A DNA stretch of 64,000 nucleotides from Amycolatopsis rifamycinica. GTDB lineage: Bacteria; Actinomycetota; Actinomycetes; Mycobacteriales; Pseudonocardiaceae. Below the pieces are notes generated by a model, which was not told the DNA's origin, made no database searches, and was given only the letters and a program-made list of their open reading frames with translations. The stretch covers positions 124,001 through 188,000 of the forward strand of contig NZ_JMQI01000011.1 of the NCBI RefSeq assembly GCF_000695625.1, read 5' to 3'. This document shows positions 36,278-44,989 of this stretch, piece after piece. Numbering within the stretch: position 1 is the first letter of the stretch; each line of letters opens with the position of its first letter. The position numbers and the translations under genes were made by a program.

Positions 36278-37535
36278 CACGGCCGTCCCGTCCCGGGTCA
36301 CCGACCAGGTCGAGCCGGAACACCCGGAGACGGCTCGCGCCAGTCGCCGGGCCTGGCTGAACGGCGACTACGCCCGCGTCTTCGCCGTGGTGCTGGCCTG
36401 GAACGTGGTGCTGATCGCGCTGGCGTACCTGTTCGCGCCGTCCAGCCCGGTCGACGAGGGCATCCCGAAGACCGGCATCGGCTCGACGGCGAGCCTGCTG
36501 GCGCACACCTACCGCTGGGACGCCGGCAACTACGGCGAAATCGCCATGCACGCCTACACCGGCAGCTACGCCCCGACGCGGGCGTTCTACCCGGTGTTCC
36601 CGCTGCTGGTCTGGCTGGTGCAGACGGTCAGCTTCGGCACGATCGGCCTGCTCGTCGCCGGGTTCCTGGTCAACCTGGTCGCCACCTGGCTGGCCGCGGT
36701 CGCGCTGCTGAAGATCGGCCGCCACTTCTTCGACGGCGAGCGGGCCCCGTGGCTGGTCGTCGCGGCGTTCCTGACCGCGCCCGCCGCGTTCTTCCTGCAC
36801 TCGTTCTACAGCGAGGCGGTGTTCTGCGCGCTGGGCTTCTGGGCCTACCTGTTCACGCTGCGCCGCCAGTGGCTGTGGATGGGCCTGACGCTGATCCCGC
36901 TGACGGCCTCCCGCATCACCGCGGCGGTGTTCGTCGGGCTGTGCTTCCTGGAGTTCTGGCGGTCGAAGGACTGGAAACCGCGCGGCCTGCTGTCGTGGCA
37001 CCTGCTGTGGTTCCCGGCGGCGTTCGTCGGCCTCGGCGGCGTGATGGTCGCCATGAAGATCCAGACCGGGGACTTCTTCGGCAGCTTCAACGCGCTCAAG
37101 GGCGTGCGGGAGTGGTCGTACCACAAGTTCAACCCGAACATCGTCGAGACGCTCTGGCGCGAAGCCAAGATCACCGGCCACGCGCTGCTCGGGGACACCC
37201 GGATGGACGCGTGGACGCTGATGAGCCACGTGCTGCCGATGATCGGCCTGACGCTGCTGTTCGCGTCCTCGGTGTACGTCCTGGTGGCGCTGCGTTCGAA
37301 GGGCGTCCCGCTGGCGCTGTTCGGGTTCGCGTCGATCGTGATGCTGACGATGAACAACAACGTGGTGTCGGTGCACCGCTACCTGCTGCCGTGCCTGGTG
37401 ATGTACGTGGCGCTGGTGCTGTTCGGCGAGCGCCGCCCGCGGCTGCGCGGCGCCGTGCACGTGGTCCTCTATGCGAACGCGCTGGTCTGCGGCATGATCT
37501 ACCTGCGCTTCATCACGGGGTTCTGGTCCGGCTGA
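36270..37535 (+). CDS. Membrane glycosyltransferase (PIG-V-like mannosyltransferase)
   Basis: 421 aa, about ten transmembrane helices. A short acidic motif YRWDAGNYGEIA on the first outer loop and AFYPVFPLLVWLV after it recall the GT-C mannosyltransferases of PIG-V type, which use lipid-linked sugars at the outer face. Together with the GtrB- and GtrA-like genes, it makes a complete lipid-donor pathway: load, flip, transfer. The acceptor, perhaps a wall polymer or exported protein, cannot be read. Confidence 0.8.
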   Translation: MTSTAVPSRVTDQVEPEHPETARASRRAWLNGDYARVFAVVLAWNVVLIALAYLFAPSSPVDEGIPKTGIGSTASLLAHTYRWDAGNYGEIAMHAYTGSYAPTRAFYPVFPLLVWLVQTVSFGTIGLLVAGFLVNLVATWLAAVALLKIGRHFFDGERAPWLVVAAFLTAPAAFFLHSFYSEAVFCALGFWAYLFTLRRQWLWMGLTLIPLTASRITAAVFVGLCFLEFWRSKDWKPRGLLSWHLLWFPAAFVGLGGVMVAMKIQTGDFFGSFNALKGVREWSYHKFNPNIVETLWREAKITGHALLGDTRMDAWTLMSHVLPMIGLTLLFASSVYVLVALRSKGVPLALFGFASIVMLTMNNNVVSVHRYLLPCLVMYVALVLFGERRPRLRGAVHVVLYANALVCGMIYLRFITGFWSG

Positions 37536-37546
37536 GAGGTTCCGCG

Positions 37547-37921
37547 ATGCGGATCATGCACCAGGTCGTGACGTTCGACGCGGCCGATCTGGCGGCCGAA
37601 AGCCGCTTCTGGGCGGGCGTGCTCGGCGGCGAGGTCGACGACGACGGCGACTGGCACATGGTGCTGGTGGACGGGGCGCCGCGGATCGGCGTGCAGCTCG
37701 CCCCCGATCACGTGCCACCGGAATGGCCGGACGGCCCGACGAAGCAGCAGATCCACCTCGACCTGTGGGTCGAGGACTTCGCCGAGGCCCACGAGCAGGT
37801 GATGGCCCTCGGCGCCACGGTCCTCAAGCCGGCGGCCGGAACCACGTCGGGCGACGACTTCCAGGTCTACGCCGACCCGGCCGGCCACCCCTTCTGCCTG
37901 TGCTGGCTGGTCCCCCGCTAG
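37547..37921 (+). CDS. VOC-superfamily (glyoxalase-like) protein
   Basis: 124 aa from ATG 37547 with GAGAGG 7 nt upstream. It has the paired beta-alpha-beta-beta-beta units of the VOC fold: DAADLAAESRFWAGVLGGEV, then IHLDLWVEDFAEAHEQV and YADPAGHPFCLCW at the end. Metal-site residues (His, Glu) are only partly present. Relatives include glyoxalases and drug-binding proteins; no substrate is evident. It follows the membrane transferase by 11 bp. Confidence 0.85.
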   Translation: MRIMHQVVTFDAADLAAESRFWAGVLGGEVDDDGDWHMVLVDGAPRIGVQLAPDHVPPEWPDGPTKQQIHLDLWVEDFAEAHEQVMALGATVLKPAAGTTSGDDFQVYADPAGHPFCLCWLVPR

Positions 37922-37924
37922 GCC

Positions 37925-37966
37925 CGTGTCGCCCCTGCAATCACGCGTGTCGCCCCTCCAATCACG
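37925..37966. repeat. Two tandem 21-bp repeats (left of IS)
   Basis: CGTGTCGCCCCTGCAATCACG (37925-37945, 21 bp, given here as CGTGTCGCCCCT plus NCAATCACG) and a copy differing by one base (37946-37966). The insertion sequence cuts directly after the second copy. Confidence 0.9.
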
Positions 37967-38031
37967 TGGAGTTGCCCCTTGGGGGCCGGACACCTTGATT
38001 CCAGACAGTGGTCTGGAGGGAGGATGTCCTG

Positions 38032-38319
38032 GTGTCTCGCAGGTCGAAGTATCCGGAGCAGTTCCGTCGTGACGCGGTCGAGCTGGTGAACTCGAGTGAT
38101 CGGCCGTTGCGGCAGATCGCCCGCGAGCTCGGGGTCAACCACGAGACCCTGCGCTCGTGGGTGAACGCCGCCAAGCAGGCCGCCGACGCCGGGCCGGTGG
38201 AGGACCCGGCGGTGGCCGATGAGGTGACGCGGTTGCGGCGGCAGGTCGCTGAGCTGCAGAAAGAGAAGGAGATCCTGCGGAAAGCGGCCGCCTATTTTGC
38301 GCGCGAGATGGATCGATGA
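38032..38319 (+). CDS. IS3-family transposase OrfA
   Basis: 95 aa from GTG 38032 with GGAGGGAGG upstream. It has the Tnp_1/HTH region (YPEQFRRDAVELVNSS, RQIARELGVNHETLRSWV) followed by a Leu-zipper helix (EVTRLRRQVAELQKEKEILR). OrfA binds the IS ends and fuses with OrfB by frameshifting in this family. It is intact here, but the partner is broken. Its TGA overlaps the orfB ATG. Confidence 0.92.
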   Translation: MSRRSKYPEQFRRDAVELVNSSDRPLRQIARELGVNHETLRSWVNAAKQAADAGPVEDPAVADEVTRLRRQVAELQKEKEILRKAAAYFAREMDR

Positions 38320-38952
38320 TCTACCGCTACCGGTTCATCTCCGACACCGCACCGAGTTTGGTGTCCAGCGGTTGTGCCAGGTCCTGGGCTTGCGCCGGCA
38401 GGGCTACCACGAGCGGATCCGCGCCGAGCAAGCTCAGGCGGCGAGGGCGGAAGTCGAGGCCGACCTGACGCGCCCGGCACGCGGCTGGTCGGGGACATCA
38501 CCTGCCTGCCCACCTTCGAAGGCTGGCTCTACCTGGCCACCGTCATCGACCTGCACACCCGCGAAATCGTCGGCCACGCCATGGCCAGCCACATGCGCAC
38601 CAGCCTGGTCTGCGACGCGATCGACCTCGCCACCGCCCGCGGCCTCATCCAGCCCGAGGCGGTGTTTCACTCCGACCGCGGCGTCCAGTACACCTCGGGC
38701 CAGTTCCGCGCCGCTTTGGCCGGACACCGGATCCGCCCATCGGTCGGACGGGTCGGATCCTGCTACGACAACGCCGTCGCCGAAGCCTTCTTCGCCACCC
38801 TCAAAACAGAGATCGGCACGTCGATCTGGCCCACCCGAGCCCAAGCCCGCCAGGACGTGTTCACCTGGCTGCGCTACTACAACCACTCCGCCATCGGCCA
38901 CAACACCCCGGCCGAAGCCCGAACCACCTATCGTCAGGCCCTCGCTGCCTGA
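38316..38952 (+). pseudogene. IS3-family transposase OrfB, frameshifted and internally deleted
   Basis: The frame opens with MIYRYRFISD at 38316, then loses one base near 38347-38352, after which RTEFGVQRLCQVLGLRRQGY continues in another frame. At about 38467-38472 a deletion of roughly 60-75 codons, judged against typical OrfB, removes the middle and shifts the frame again. The integrase-core remainder is intact, with GDITCLPTFEGWLYLATVID, HSDRGVQYTSGQF and NAVAEAFFATLKTE supplying the three DDE residues. The element cannot make its own active transposase. Confidence 0.9.
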
Positions 38953-38987
38953 AAATCCGTGTCCGCTCACCGGGGCAACTCCACACG

Positions 38988-39047
38988 CGTGTCGCCCCTC
39001 CAATCACGGGCCGGACGGCTCGGGCTCGTGATCGAAGGGGCGACTCG
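38988..39047. repeat. 21-bp repeat copy and inverted copy (right of IS)
   Basis: 38988-39008 repeats the left-side unit exactly. At 39027-39047 an inverted, slightly diverged copy (its complement reads CGAGTCGCCCC then TTCGATCACG) follows after an 18-nt spacer. The two could fold into a long imperfect stem between the VOC gene and the convergent prfA gene. Confidence 0.8.
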
Positions 39048-39071
39048 CGTGATCAGGAGGTCGACCCGGCG

Positions 39072-40151
39072 TCAGCCGGACTGAGCCGCCAGGCGCTCTT
39101 CGCGGTCCGCCGTTGCCAGGGCGTCCAGGACGCCGTCCAGGTCGCCGTCCAGGACCTGGTCCAGGTTGTAGGCCTTGTAGTTCACCCGGTGGTCCGAGAT
39201 GCGGTTCTCCGGGTAGTTGTACGTCCTGATCCGCTCCGAGCGGTCCACCGTGCGGACCTGCGACCGGCGGGCGTCCGACGCCTTCGCCGCCGCCTCCTCC
39301 TCCGCGATCGCCTGCAGGCGGGCCTGGAGCACCTGGAGGGCCCGGGCGCGGTTCTGGATCTGGGACTTCTCGTTCTGGCAGGACACCACGATGCCGGTCG
39401 GCAGGTGGGTGATCCGGACCGCCGAGTCCGTCGTGTTGACGCTCTGGCCACCCGGGCCCGAGGACCGGAACACGTCGATGCGCAGGTCGTTCGGGTCGAT
39501 CTCGACCTCGACCTCCTCCGGTTCCGGGTAGATCAGCACGCCGGACGCCGACGTGTGGATGCGGCCCTGCGACTCGGTCGCCGGCACGCGCTGGACGCGG
39601 TGCACGCCGCCCTCGAACTTCAGGCGGGACCACACGCCGTCGACGTCGGCCGTCTTGCTCTTGATGGACAGCGTGACGTCCTTGAAGCCGCCCAGGTCGG
39701 AGTCCACCGAGTCGAGGACCTCCGCCTTCCAGCCGTGACGCTCGGCGTAGCGCAGGTACATGCGCAGGAGGTCGCCGGCGAACAGGGCCGACTCCTCGCC
39801 GCCCTCGCCGGACTTGATCTCCATCACGACGTCGGAGCCGTCGTACGGGTCGCGCGGGAGCAGCAGCTCGGTGAGCTTCGACTCCAGCTCGGGGATCTTG
39901 GCCGACAGCTCCTCGGCCTCCGCGGCGAACTCCGCGTCCTCGCCGGCCATCTCCTTCGCCGCCGAAAGGTCGTCGCGGGCGGTGTCCAGCTCGCGGACGG
40001 CCTGCACGACCGGCGTCAGCTCGGCGTAGCGGCGGCCGAGCTTGCGGGCGCGCCCCTGGTCGGCGTGCACCGCCGGGTCCGCCAGCTGCCGCTCCAGCTC
40101 CGCGTGCTCGGCGAGCAGCCCCTTGAGCGAGCTCGAATCCACCTCAGCCAC
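39072..40151 (-). CDS. prfA: Peptide chain release factor 1
   Basis: 359 aa. It recognises UAA and UAG through the PAT peptide (PATESQGR) and hydrolyses peptidyl-tRNA through GGQ in [21 protein letters not shown], whose Gln is the PrmC target. Normal length. It reads leftward, 31 bp after the terminator that follows rpmE, so it must have its own promoter or be served by readthrough. Confidence 0.97.
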   Translation of the reverse strand: MAEVDSSSLKGLLAEHAELERQLADPAVHADQGRARKLGRRYAELTPVVQAVRELDTARDDLSAAKEMAGEDAEFAAEAEELSAKIPELESKLTELLLPRDPYDGSDVVMEIKSGEGGEESALFAGDLLRMYLRYAERHGWKAEVLDSVDSDLGGFKDVTLSIKSKTADVDGVWSRLKFEGGVHRVQRVPATESQGRIHTSASGVLIYPEPEEVEVEIDPNDLRIDVFRSSGPGGQSVNTTDSAVRITHLPTGIVVSCQNEKSQIQNRARALQVLQARLQAIAEEEAAAKASDARRSQVRTVDRSERIRTYNYPENRISDHRVNYKAYNLDQVLDGDLDGVLDALATADREERLAAQSG

Positions 40152-40175
40152 CTCTCAGCCCTGGGAAAGCTAGAC

Positions 40176-40213
40176 AAAAAACGACGCCCACCCGCGCAGG
40201 CGGGTGGGCGTCG
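40176..40213 (-). terminator. Rho-independent terminator after rpmE
   Basis: A 14-bp perfect stem (arms 40182-40195 and 40200-40213, 4-nt loop) is followed on the minus strand by six T residues (40176-40181). A textbook intrinsic terminator for the leftward rpmE gene. Confidence 0.92.
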
Positions 40214-40222
40214 TCGGAAAAG

Positions 40223-40450
40223 CTACTTGGCGTCGGCCTTCTTCTGGCGCTTGCCGTAGCGAGCCTCGAAGCGCGCGACCCGGCCACCGGTGTCCATGAT
40301 CTTCTGCTTGCCCGTGTAGAACGGGTGGCAGTTCGAGCAGATCTCGACGTGGATGTTGCCGTCGGTCTTCGTGCTGCGCGTGGTGAAGCTGTTGCCGCAG
40401 TCGCAGTTCACGTTCGTGACCACGTACTCGGGGTGAATACCGCTCTTCAT
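40223..40450 (-). CDS. rpmE: 50S ribosomal protein L31 (zinc-binding form)
   Basis: 75 aa. bL31 with the C+ type zinc site: Cys16 and Cys18 ([10 protein letters not shown]) and Cys38 and Cys41 ([15 protein letters not shown]). Zinc-binding L31 is replaced by a Cys-free paralog under zinc starvation in many bacteria. Its place between rho and prfA is the conserved actinobacterial order. Confidence 0.97.
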   Translation of the reverse strand: MKSGIHPEYVVTNVNCDCGNSFTTRSTKTDGNIHVEICSNCHPFYTGKQKIMDTGGRVARFEARYGKRQKKADAK

Positions 40451-40576
40451 GGTGTCCTCTCTCGTTGGCTCCGGGTCCCCAGTCGTTCCCACGGGGTGAA
40501 CCGGCGCCGGACTTCAGCGGGTGATTCTGCCAGACGGGCAGACGAGTACTGGAACGCACCCCGCTGACCAGGTATT

Positions 40577-40623
40577 CCGAAGGCCACCATCAGAGCGTCC
40601 AGTGCCCTGACGGTGGCCTTCGG
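40577..40623 (-). terminator. Hairpin after rho
   Basis: A 12-bp perfect stem (arms 40577-40588 and 40612-40623, 23-nt loop) lies 10 bp past the leftward rho stop codon. Confidence 0.65.
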
Positions 40624-40632
40624 AGGCCTTGC

Positions 40633-42633
40633 TCAGTCGTCTTCGCCGCCGCCGAGGGCGGTCTTCGACACCTGCATGAGGAACTCGACGTTGGTCTTGG
40701 TCTTCCGCAGCCGCGAGATCAGCAGGTCGATGGCCTGCTGCGAGTCGAGCGCGTGCAGCACCCGGCTGAGCTTCACGGTGACCGCGAGCTCGTCCGGCGA
40801 GAGCAGCAGCTCGTCCTTGCGGGTACCGGACGGGTTGACGTCGACCGCCGGGAACACGCGGCGCTCGGCGATCTTCCGGTCGAGCTTGAGCTCGGCGTTA
40901 CCCGTGCCCTTGAACTCCTCGAAGATGACCGTGTCCATCGTCGAGCCGGTCTCGACCATCGCCGTGGCGAAGATGGTCAGCGAGCCGCCGTTCTCGATGT
41001 TGCGGGCCGCACCCAGGAAGCGCTTCGGCGGGTACAGCGCCGTCGAGTCGACACCACCGGACAGGATCCGGCCGGACGCCGGGGCCGCCAGGTTGTACGC
41101 GCGGCCGAGGCGGGTGATCGAGTCGAGCAGCACGACGACGTCGTGGCCCATCTCGACCAGGCGCTTGGCCCGCTCGATCGACAGCTCCGCGACCGACGTG
41201 TGGTCGGACGGCGGCCGGTCGAAGGTCGAGGCGATGACCTCGCCCTTCACCGAGCGCTGCATGTCGGTGACCTCTTCCGGACGCTCGTCGACCAGGACGA
41301 CCATCAGGTGGCACTCGGGGTTGTTCGTGGAGATCGCGTTCGCGATGTCCTGCATGATCGTGGTCTTACCGGCCTTCGGCGGCGACACGATCAGGGCGCG
41401 CTGCCCCTTGCCGACCGGCATGATCAGGTCGATCACGCGGGTGGTGAGCTTGTGCGACTCGGTCTCGAGGCGCAGCCGCTCGTTCGGGTACAGCGGGGTC
41501 AGCTTGGTGAAGTCGGGGCGTCGCTTGGCCTCGTCCGGCTCCAGGCCGTTGATCGAGTCGACGCGCACCAGCGGGTTGAACTTCTGCCGCTGCTGCTCGC
41601 CGTCCCGCGGCTGGCGCACGACGCCGGTGATGGCGTCACCGCGGCGCAGGCCGTACTTGCGGACCAGCGACAGCGAGACGTACACGTCGTTCGGGCCGGC
41701 GAGGTAGCCGGAGGTCCGCACGAACGCGTAGTTGTCCAGCACGTCCAGGATGCCCGCGACGGGCAGCAGGACGTCGTCCTCGCGGATCTCGGTGTCCGGC
41801 GAGCCGCCTTCGGCCCGGCCGCCACCGCTGCCCCGGCGACGGCGGTCGCGGAAGCGACGGCCGCGACGGCCGCCTTCCTCGTCGTCGTCCTGCTGCTGGG
41901 CACGGTTGTCGCGGTTGCTGTCCTGGCCGCGGTTGCCGTCCTGCTGGTTGTTGCGCTGGCGGTTGCCGTCCTGGCGGTTGTCACCGCGGCTTTCGCCACG
42001 GTTGTCGCCACGGCTGCCCTGGCGCTGGTCGCGGTTGCGGTCGCCCTGCTGGCGCTCGCCGCTCTGGCCCTGCTGACGCTCGCCGCCCTGCTGACGGTCG
42101 CCCTGCTGACGGTCGCCGTTCTGCTGACGCTCGCCACCCTGCTGGCCGTCCGGCGCACCGGCGGCGCGGTTCGAACCGCGGCGGCGCCGGCTGCGGCCGC
42201 CCTCCTCGGGCTGGCCGTCCTGGCCCTGCTGGCCGTCCTGCCGGTCCTGCTGCGGGCGCTCGGCCTGCGGCGGGGCTTCCGAGGGCGCGGAGGCGGGCGC
42301 CTCGGCCTTCGGCTCCGGCTTGGTCTCGGCCGGAGCAGCGGGCGCTTCGGCCTTGGGGGCCGCCTTGGCCGGCTCGCCGACACCCTCCAGCGGCAACGTC
42401 TCGGCCGCCGCACGCGGCTTGCGGGACTTGCCCTGGCGCTCGCGGATCGCGGCGATCAGGTCGCCCTTGCGCATGCCCGTCGTCTCGCCGACGCCGAGCT
42501 CCCCAGCCAGCGAACGCAGTTCGGCGACGGTCTTACCGGTCAGCCCGCCGACCGCCCGCTTGGGCGCGGGGGCCGTGCCGTTCGACCCGGCCGTGTCGCT
42601 ACCCACGTCGCTCAAAAGATCGGTGTTGCTCAC
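40633..42633 (-). CDS. rho: Transcription termination factor Rho with long disordered insert
   Basis: 666 aa from GTG 42633 with AAGGA 5 nt upstream. The N-terminal Rho domain (LTGKTVAELRSLAGELGVGE) is followed by an Ala/Pro/Glu tract and a ~110-residue Q/G/R/N/D-rich stretch with repeated GDRQQG-like units, before the RNA-binding OSB domain (NYAFVRTSGYLAGPNDVYVS) and the RecA-like ATPase (SPPKAGKTTIMQDIANAI). Rho is a hexameric RNA helicase that ends transcription. Actinobacterial Rho often has an N-terminal insert; this one is unusually rich in Gln and Asn, and may drive condensate formation, as reported for prion-like Rho proteins in other phyla. Confidence 0.97.
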   Translation of the reverse strand: MSNTDLLSDVGSDTAGSNGTAPAPKRAVGGLTGKTVAELRSLAGELGVGETTGMRKGDLIAAIRERQGKSRKPRAAAETLPLEGVGEPAKAAPKAEAPAAPAETKPEPKAEAPASAPSEAPPQAERPQQDRQDGQQGQDGQPEEGGRSRRRRGSNRAAGAPDGQQGGERQQNGDRQQGDRQQGGERQQGQSGERQQGDRNRDQRQGSRGDNRGESRGDNRQDGNRQRNNQQDGNRGQDSNRDNRAQQQDDDEEGGRRGRRFRDRRRRGSGGGRAEGGSPDTEIREDDVLLPVAGILDVLDNYAFVRTSGYLAGPNDVYVSLSLVRKYGLRRGDAITGVVRQPRDGEQQRQKFNPLVRVDSINGLEPDEAKRRPDFTKLTPLYPNERLRLETESHKLTTRVIDLIMPVGKGQRALIVSPPKAGKTTIMQDIANAISTNNPECHLMVVLVDERPEEVTDMQRSVKGEVIASTFDRPPSDHTSVAELSIERAKRLVEMGHDVVVLLDSITRLGRAYNLAAPASGRILSGGVDSTALYPPKRFLGAARNIENGGSLTIFATAMVETGSTMDTVIFEEFKGTGNAELKLDRKIAERRVFPAVDVNPSGTRKDELLLSPDELAVTVKLSRVLHALDSQQAIDLLISRLRKTKTNVEFLMQVSKTALGGGEDD

Positions 42634-43043
42634 ACATGTCCTTCCTGACCGATCCACGCCTCCAGGCGGATCAGCGGACTGCCGCTCGCTTCTGATCGCG
42701 AACCGGCGTAGTTGCCCCCCGATACGCGAGATGAGCTCTTCGGCCGTGCGAAACACAGCTGGAGCGCCTCCACCACAGGGGTTTGCGTCCTCCATTCGGA
42801 GGACACGGAATTCGGCACCGCCGAGACCGGAAACCCGCCTGCGTCCTTCCGCGTTACCCCGCGTGCCAGGCGGTGCGGATTCGGCGGATCGACGAAGGAT
42901 GCGATCCGGGGGATTCCCCGGGACCGGCATCGGGTGCGGAAACGCACGGTGATCGAACGCCCCCGAGGGTAGACCGCGACGGTGCCGGGTGCAACAACCA
43001 CCCCCCGCGTGGCGGGCGTGGCGGCGGGCACGTGACCCACCCT
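42634..43043. promoter_or_regulatory. 410-bp rho leader / thrB-rho intergenic region
   Basis: No gene is convincing here. It should carry the rho promoter and a long 5' leader, since rho is often autoregulated through its leader. Open frames in this region are shadows without ribosome sites. I see no clear -10/-35 pair or strong hairpin. Confidence 0.4.
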
Positions 43044-43931
43044 TTACTGAGCCGCAACCTGCACGCCCGTGAGATCCACGGGCAGCTCGAGGACGTCGAA
43101 CCCTTCAACGCCGACGTCCGCCGGAAGTATTCCGTCCGCGGTCAGCGCGAGCACGGTCGGACCGGCCCCGGAGATCGTGGCGGGCACTCCGCGTGCACGC
43201 AGCGTCGCCACCAGCTCCGTGCTCGCCGGGTACGCGGGGGCGCGGTAGTCCTGGTGCAGCCGGTCCTCGGTGGCCGCGAGCAGCAGCTCCGGCTTCGCCG
43301 TCAGCGCGTGGACGGCGAGCGCGGCGCGGCCGGCGTTGTGCGCGGCGTCGGCGTGCGGCACGGCCGGCGGCAGCAGGCCGCGCGTGGTCGCGGTGGCCGA
43401 GCGCACCGACGGCACGGCCACGACCGGCCGGATCGCCGGGTGCGGCGTGAGCCGTTCGGCGTGGAAGCGCCCGCCGTCGCACCAGGCCAGTACCAGCCCG
43501 CCGAGCAGGCTGGCGGCGGCGTTGTCGGCGTGGCCTTCGAACCCGGCGGCCAGCTGCAGCGCCTCGAAGGCGTCGATTTCCCGGCCGGCCAGCGCGTACC
43601 CGGCGGCCACCCCGGACACCACCGCGGCCGCGGACGAGCCGAGGCCGCGCGCGTGCGGGATCGAGTTCAAGCAGCGCAGGTGCAGGCCGGGCGGCTCGAC
43701 GCCGAGGTGCTCGCAGGTCTTCCGGATGGCCCGCACGACCAGGTGCGTCTCGTCGGTGGGGACGTCCGCGACCCCGCCCGCACCGGCGTCCTCCACCTCG
43801 ACCTTGAGCCCGGTGTCGATGACCCGCACCTGAACGACGTCGTACAGGCTCAGCGCCATCCCGAAGGCGTCGAAGCCCGGCCCGAGGTTCGCTGTGGACG
43901 CCGGGACGGTGACCCGGAACCCGCCGCTCAC
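43044..43931 (-). CDS. thrB: Homoserine kinase
   Basis: 295 aa from GTG 43931. GHMP kinase fold: [18 protein letters not shown], the ATP loop [17 protein letters not shown] and the C-terminal motif [13 protein letters not shown]. It phosphorylates homoserine at O-phosphate for threonine synthesis. Its start overlaps the thrC stop in a GTGA junction. Last gene of the argS-lysA-hom-thrC-thrB operon. Confidence 0.96.
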   Translation of the reverse strand: MSGGFRVTVPASTANLGPGFDAFGMALSLYDVVQVRVIDTGLKVEVEDAGAGGVADVPTDETHLVVRAIRKTCEHLGVEPPGLHLRCLNSIPHARGLGSSAAAVVSGVAAGYALAGREIDAFEALQLAAGFEGHADNAAASLLGGLVLAWCDGGRFHAERLTPHPAIRPVVAVPSVRSATATTRGLLPPAVPHADAAHNAGRAALAVHALTAKPELLLAATEDRLHQDYRAPAYPASTELVATLRARGVPATISGAGPTVLALTADGILPADVGVEGFDVLELPVDLTGVQVAAQ

Positions 43932-44989
43932 CGCAGGTCCAGGGCCGCCGCGACCGCCGAGGGGTCCACCGCGAGGGGCTCGACCTCGACGTTGCCCGCC
44001 AGGGCCGTCTGGGGGTCCTTCAGGCCGTGCCCGGTGACCGTGCAGACCACGCGGGACCCGCGCGGCAGCCTGCCGTCGGCGGCCGTGGCCAGCAGGCCCG
44101 CCACGCTGGTGGCCGACGCGGGCTCGACGAAGACGCCTTCGCGGCCGGCCAGCAGGCGGTAGGCCTCGAGGATCTTCTCGTCGGTGACGGCTTCGAAGAG
44201 CCCGTCGGACTCGTCCTTGGCCTTGACCGCGGCGGTCCACGACGCCGGGCTGCCGATCCGGATCGCCGTCGCGATCGTGTCCGGGTCGCGCACCGGCTCG
44301 CCGTGCACGAGCGGCGCCGCGCCGGCCGCCTGGAAGCCGAACATCCGCGGCGTGTTCTTCACCACACCGTCGGCCGCGTATTCCGAATAGCCCGCCCAGT
44401 AGGCGGTGATGTTGCCGGCGTTGCCGACCGGCAGGCAGTGGATGTCCGGCGCGGTGCCGAGCACGTCGCAGATCTCGAACGCGGCGGTCTTCTGGCCGGC
44501 GATGCGCACCGGGTTCACCGAGTTGACCAGCGTGACCGGGTAGTCGGCCGCGGTCTTGCGGGCCAGCTCGAGGCAGTCGTCGAAGTTGCCGTCGACCTGC
44601 AGGATCCGCGCGCCGTGGAGCACGGCCTGGGCGAGCTTGCCCATCGCGATCTTGCCCTGGGGCACCAGCACCGCGCAGGTGAGGCCGGCGCGGGCGGCGT
44701 AGGCGGCGGCCGAGGCGGAGGTGTTGCCGGTCGACGCGCAGATCACCGCCTTGAGGCCGCTGGCCAGCGCGTGCGTGATGGCCACGGTCATCCCGCGGTC
44801 CTTGAACGAGCCGGTCGGGTTGGCGCCCTCGACCTTGAGGTACACCTCGCAGCCGGTCAGCTCGGACAGGTGGTGGGCGGGCAGCAGCGGCGTGTTGCCC
44901 TCCCCGAGCGTGACGACCCGCGCCCCGTCCGGGACCGGGACGCGGTCCCGGTACGCCTCGATGAGTCCCGGCCAGGGCTGCCTGATCAC
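43928..44989 (-). CDS. thrC: Threonine synthase
   Basis: 353 aa. PLP fold type II with the Schiff-base Lys63 in [16 protein letters not shown]. It converts O-phosphohomoserine to threonine. It overlaps the hom stop by 4 bp on the upstream side and thrB by 4 bp on the downstream side, so translation runs through coupled junctions. Confidence 0.96.
   Translation of the reverse strand: MIRQPWPGLIEAYRDRVPVPDGARVVTLGEGNTPLLPAHHLSELTGCEVYLKVEGANPTGSFKDRGMTVAITHALASGLKAVICASTGNTSASAAAYAARAGLTCAVLVPQGKIAMGKLAQAVLHGARILQVDGNFDDCLELARKTAADYPVTLVNSVNPVRIAGQKTAAFEICDVLGTAPDIHCLPVGNAGNITAYWAGYSEYAADGVVKNTPRMFGFQAAGAAPLVHGEPVRDPDTIATAIRIGSPASWTAAVKAKDESDGLFEAVTDEKILEAYRLLAGREGVFVEPASATSVAGLLATAADGRLPRGSRVVCTVTGHGLKDPQTALAGNVEVEPLAVDPSAVAAALDLR

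Larger units (their letters stand above)
37967..38983 (+). mobile_element. Decayed IS3-family insertion sequence
   Basis: 1017 bp bounded by inverted repeats: TGGAGTTGCCCC (37967-37978) and GGGGCAACTCCA (38972-38983), with GGACAC/GTGTCC also matching farther in. The target duplication is CACG (37963-37966 and 38984-38987), showing a clean insertion. It carries an intact orfA and a broken orfB. It landed inside the 21-bp repeat array. Confidence 0.9.

Noticed and set aside
38316..38952. OrfB explained by programmed frameshifting
   Set aside because: A programmed shift would join OrfA to OrfB; here shifts occur inside OrfB and a large middle part is missing.
37925..39047. 21-bp repeats as a CRISPR array
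   Set aside because: Units are directly adjacent with no spacers, and one copy is inverted; no cas genes.
42854..43108. Small frames in the rho leader
   Set aside because: No ribosome site or domain; overlap the thrB end.
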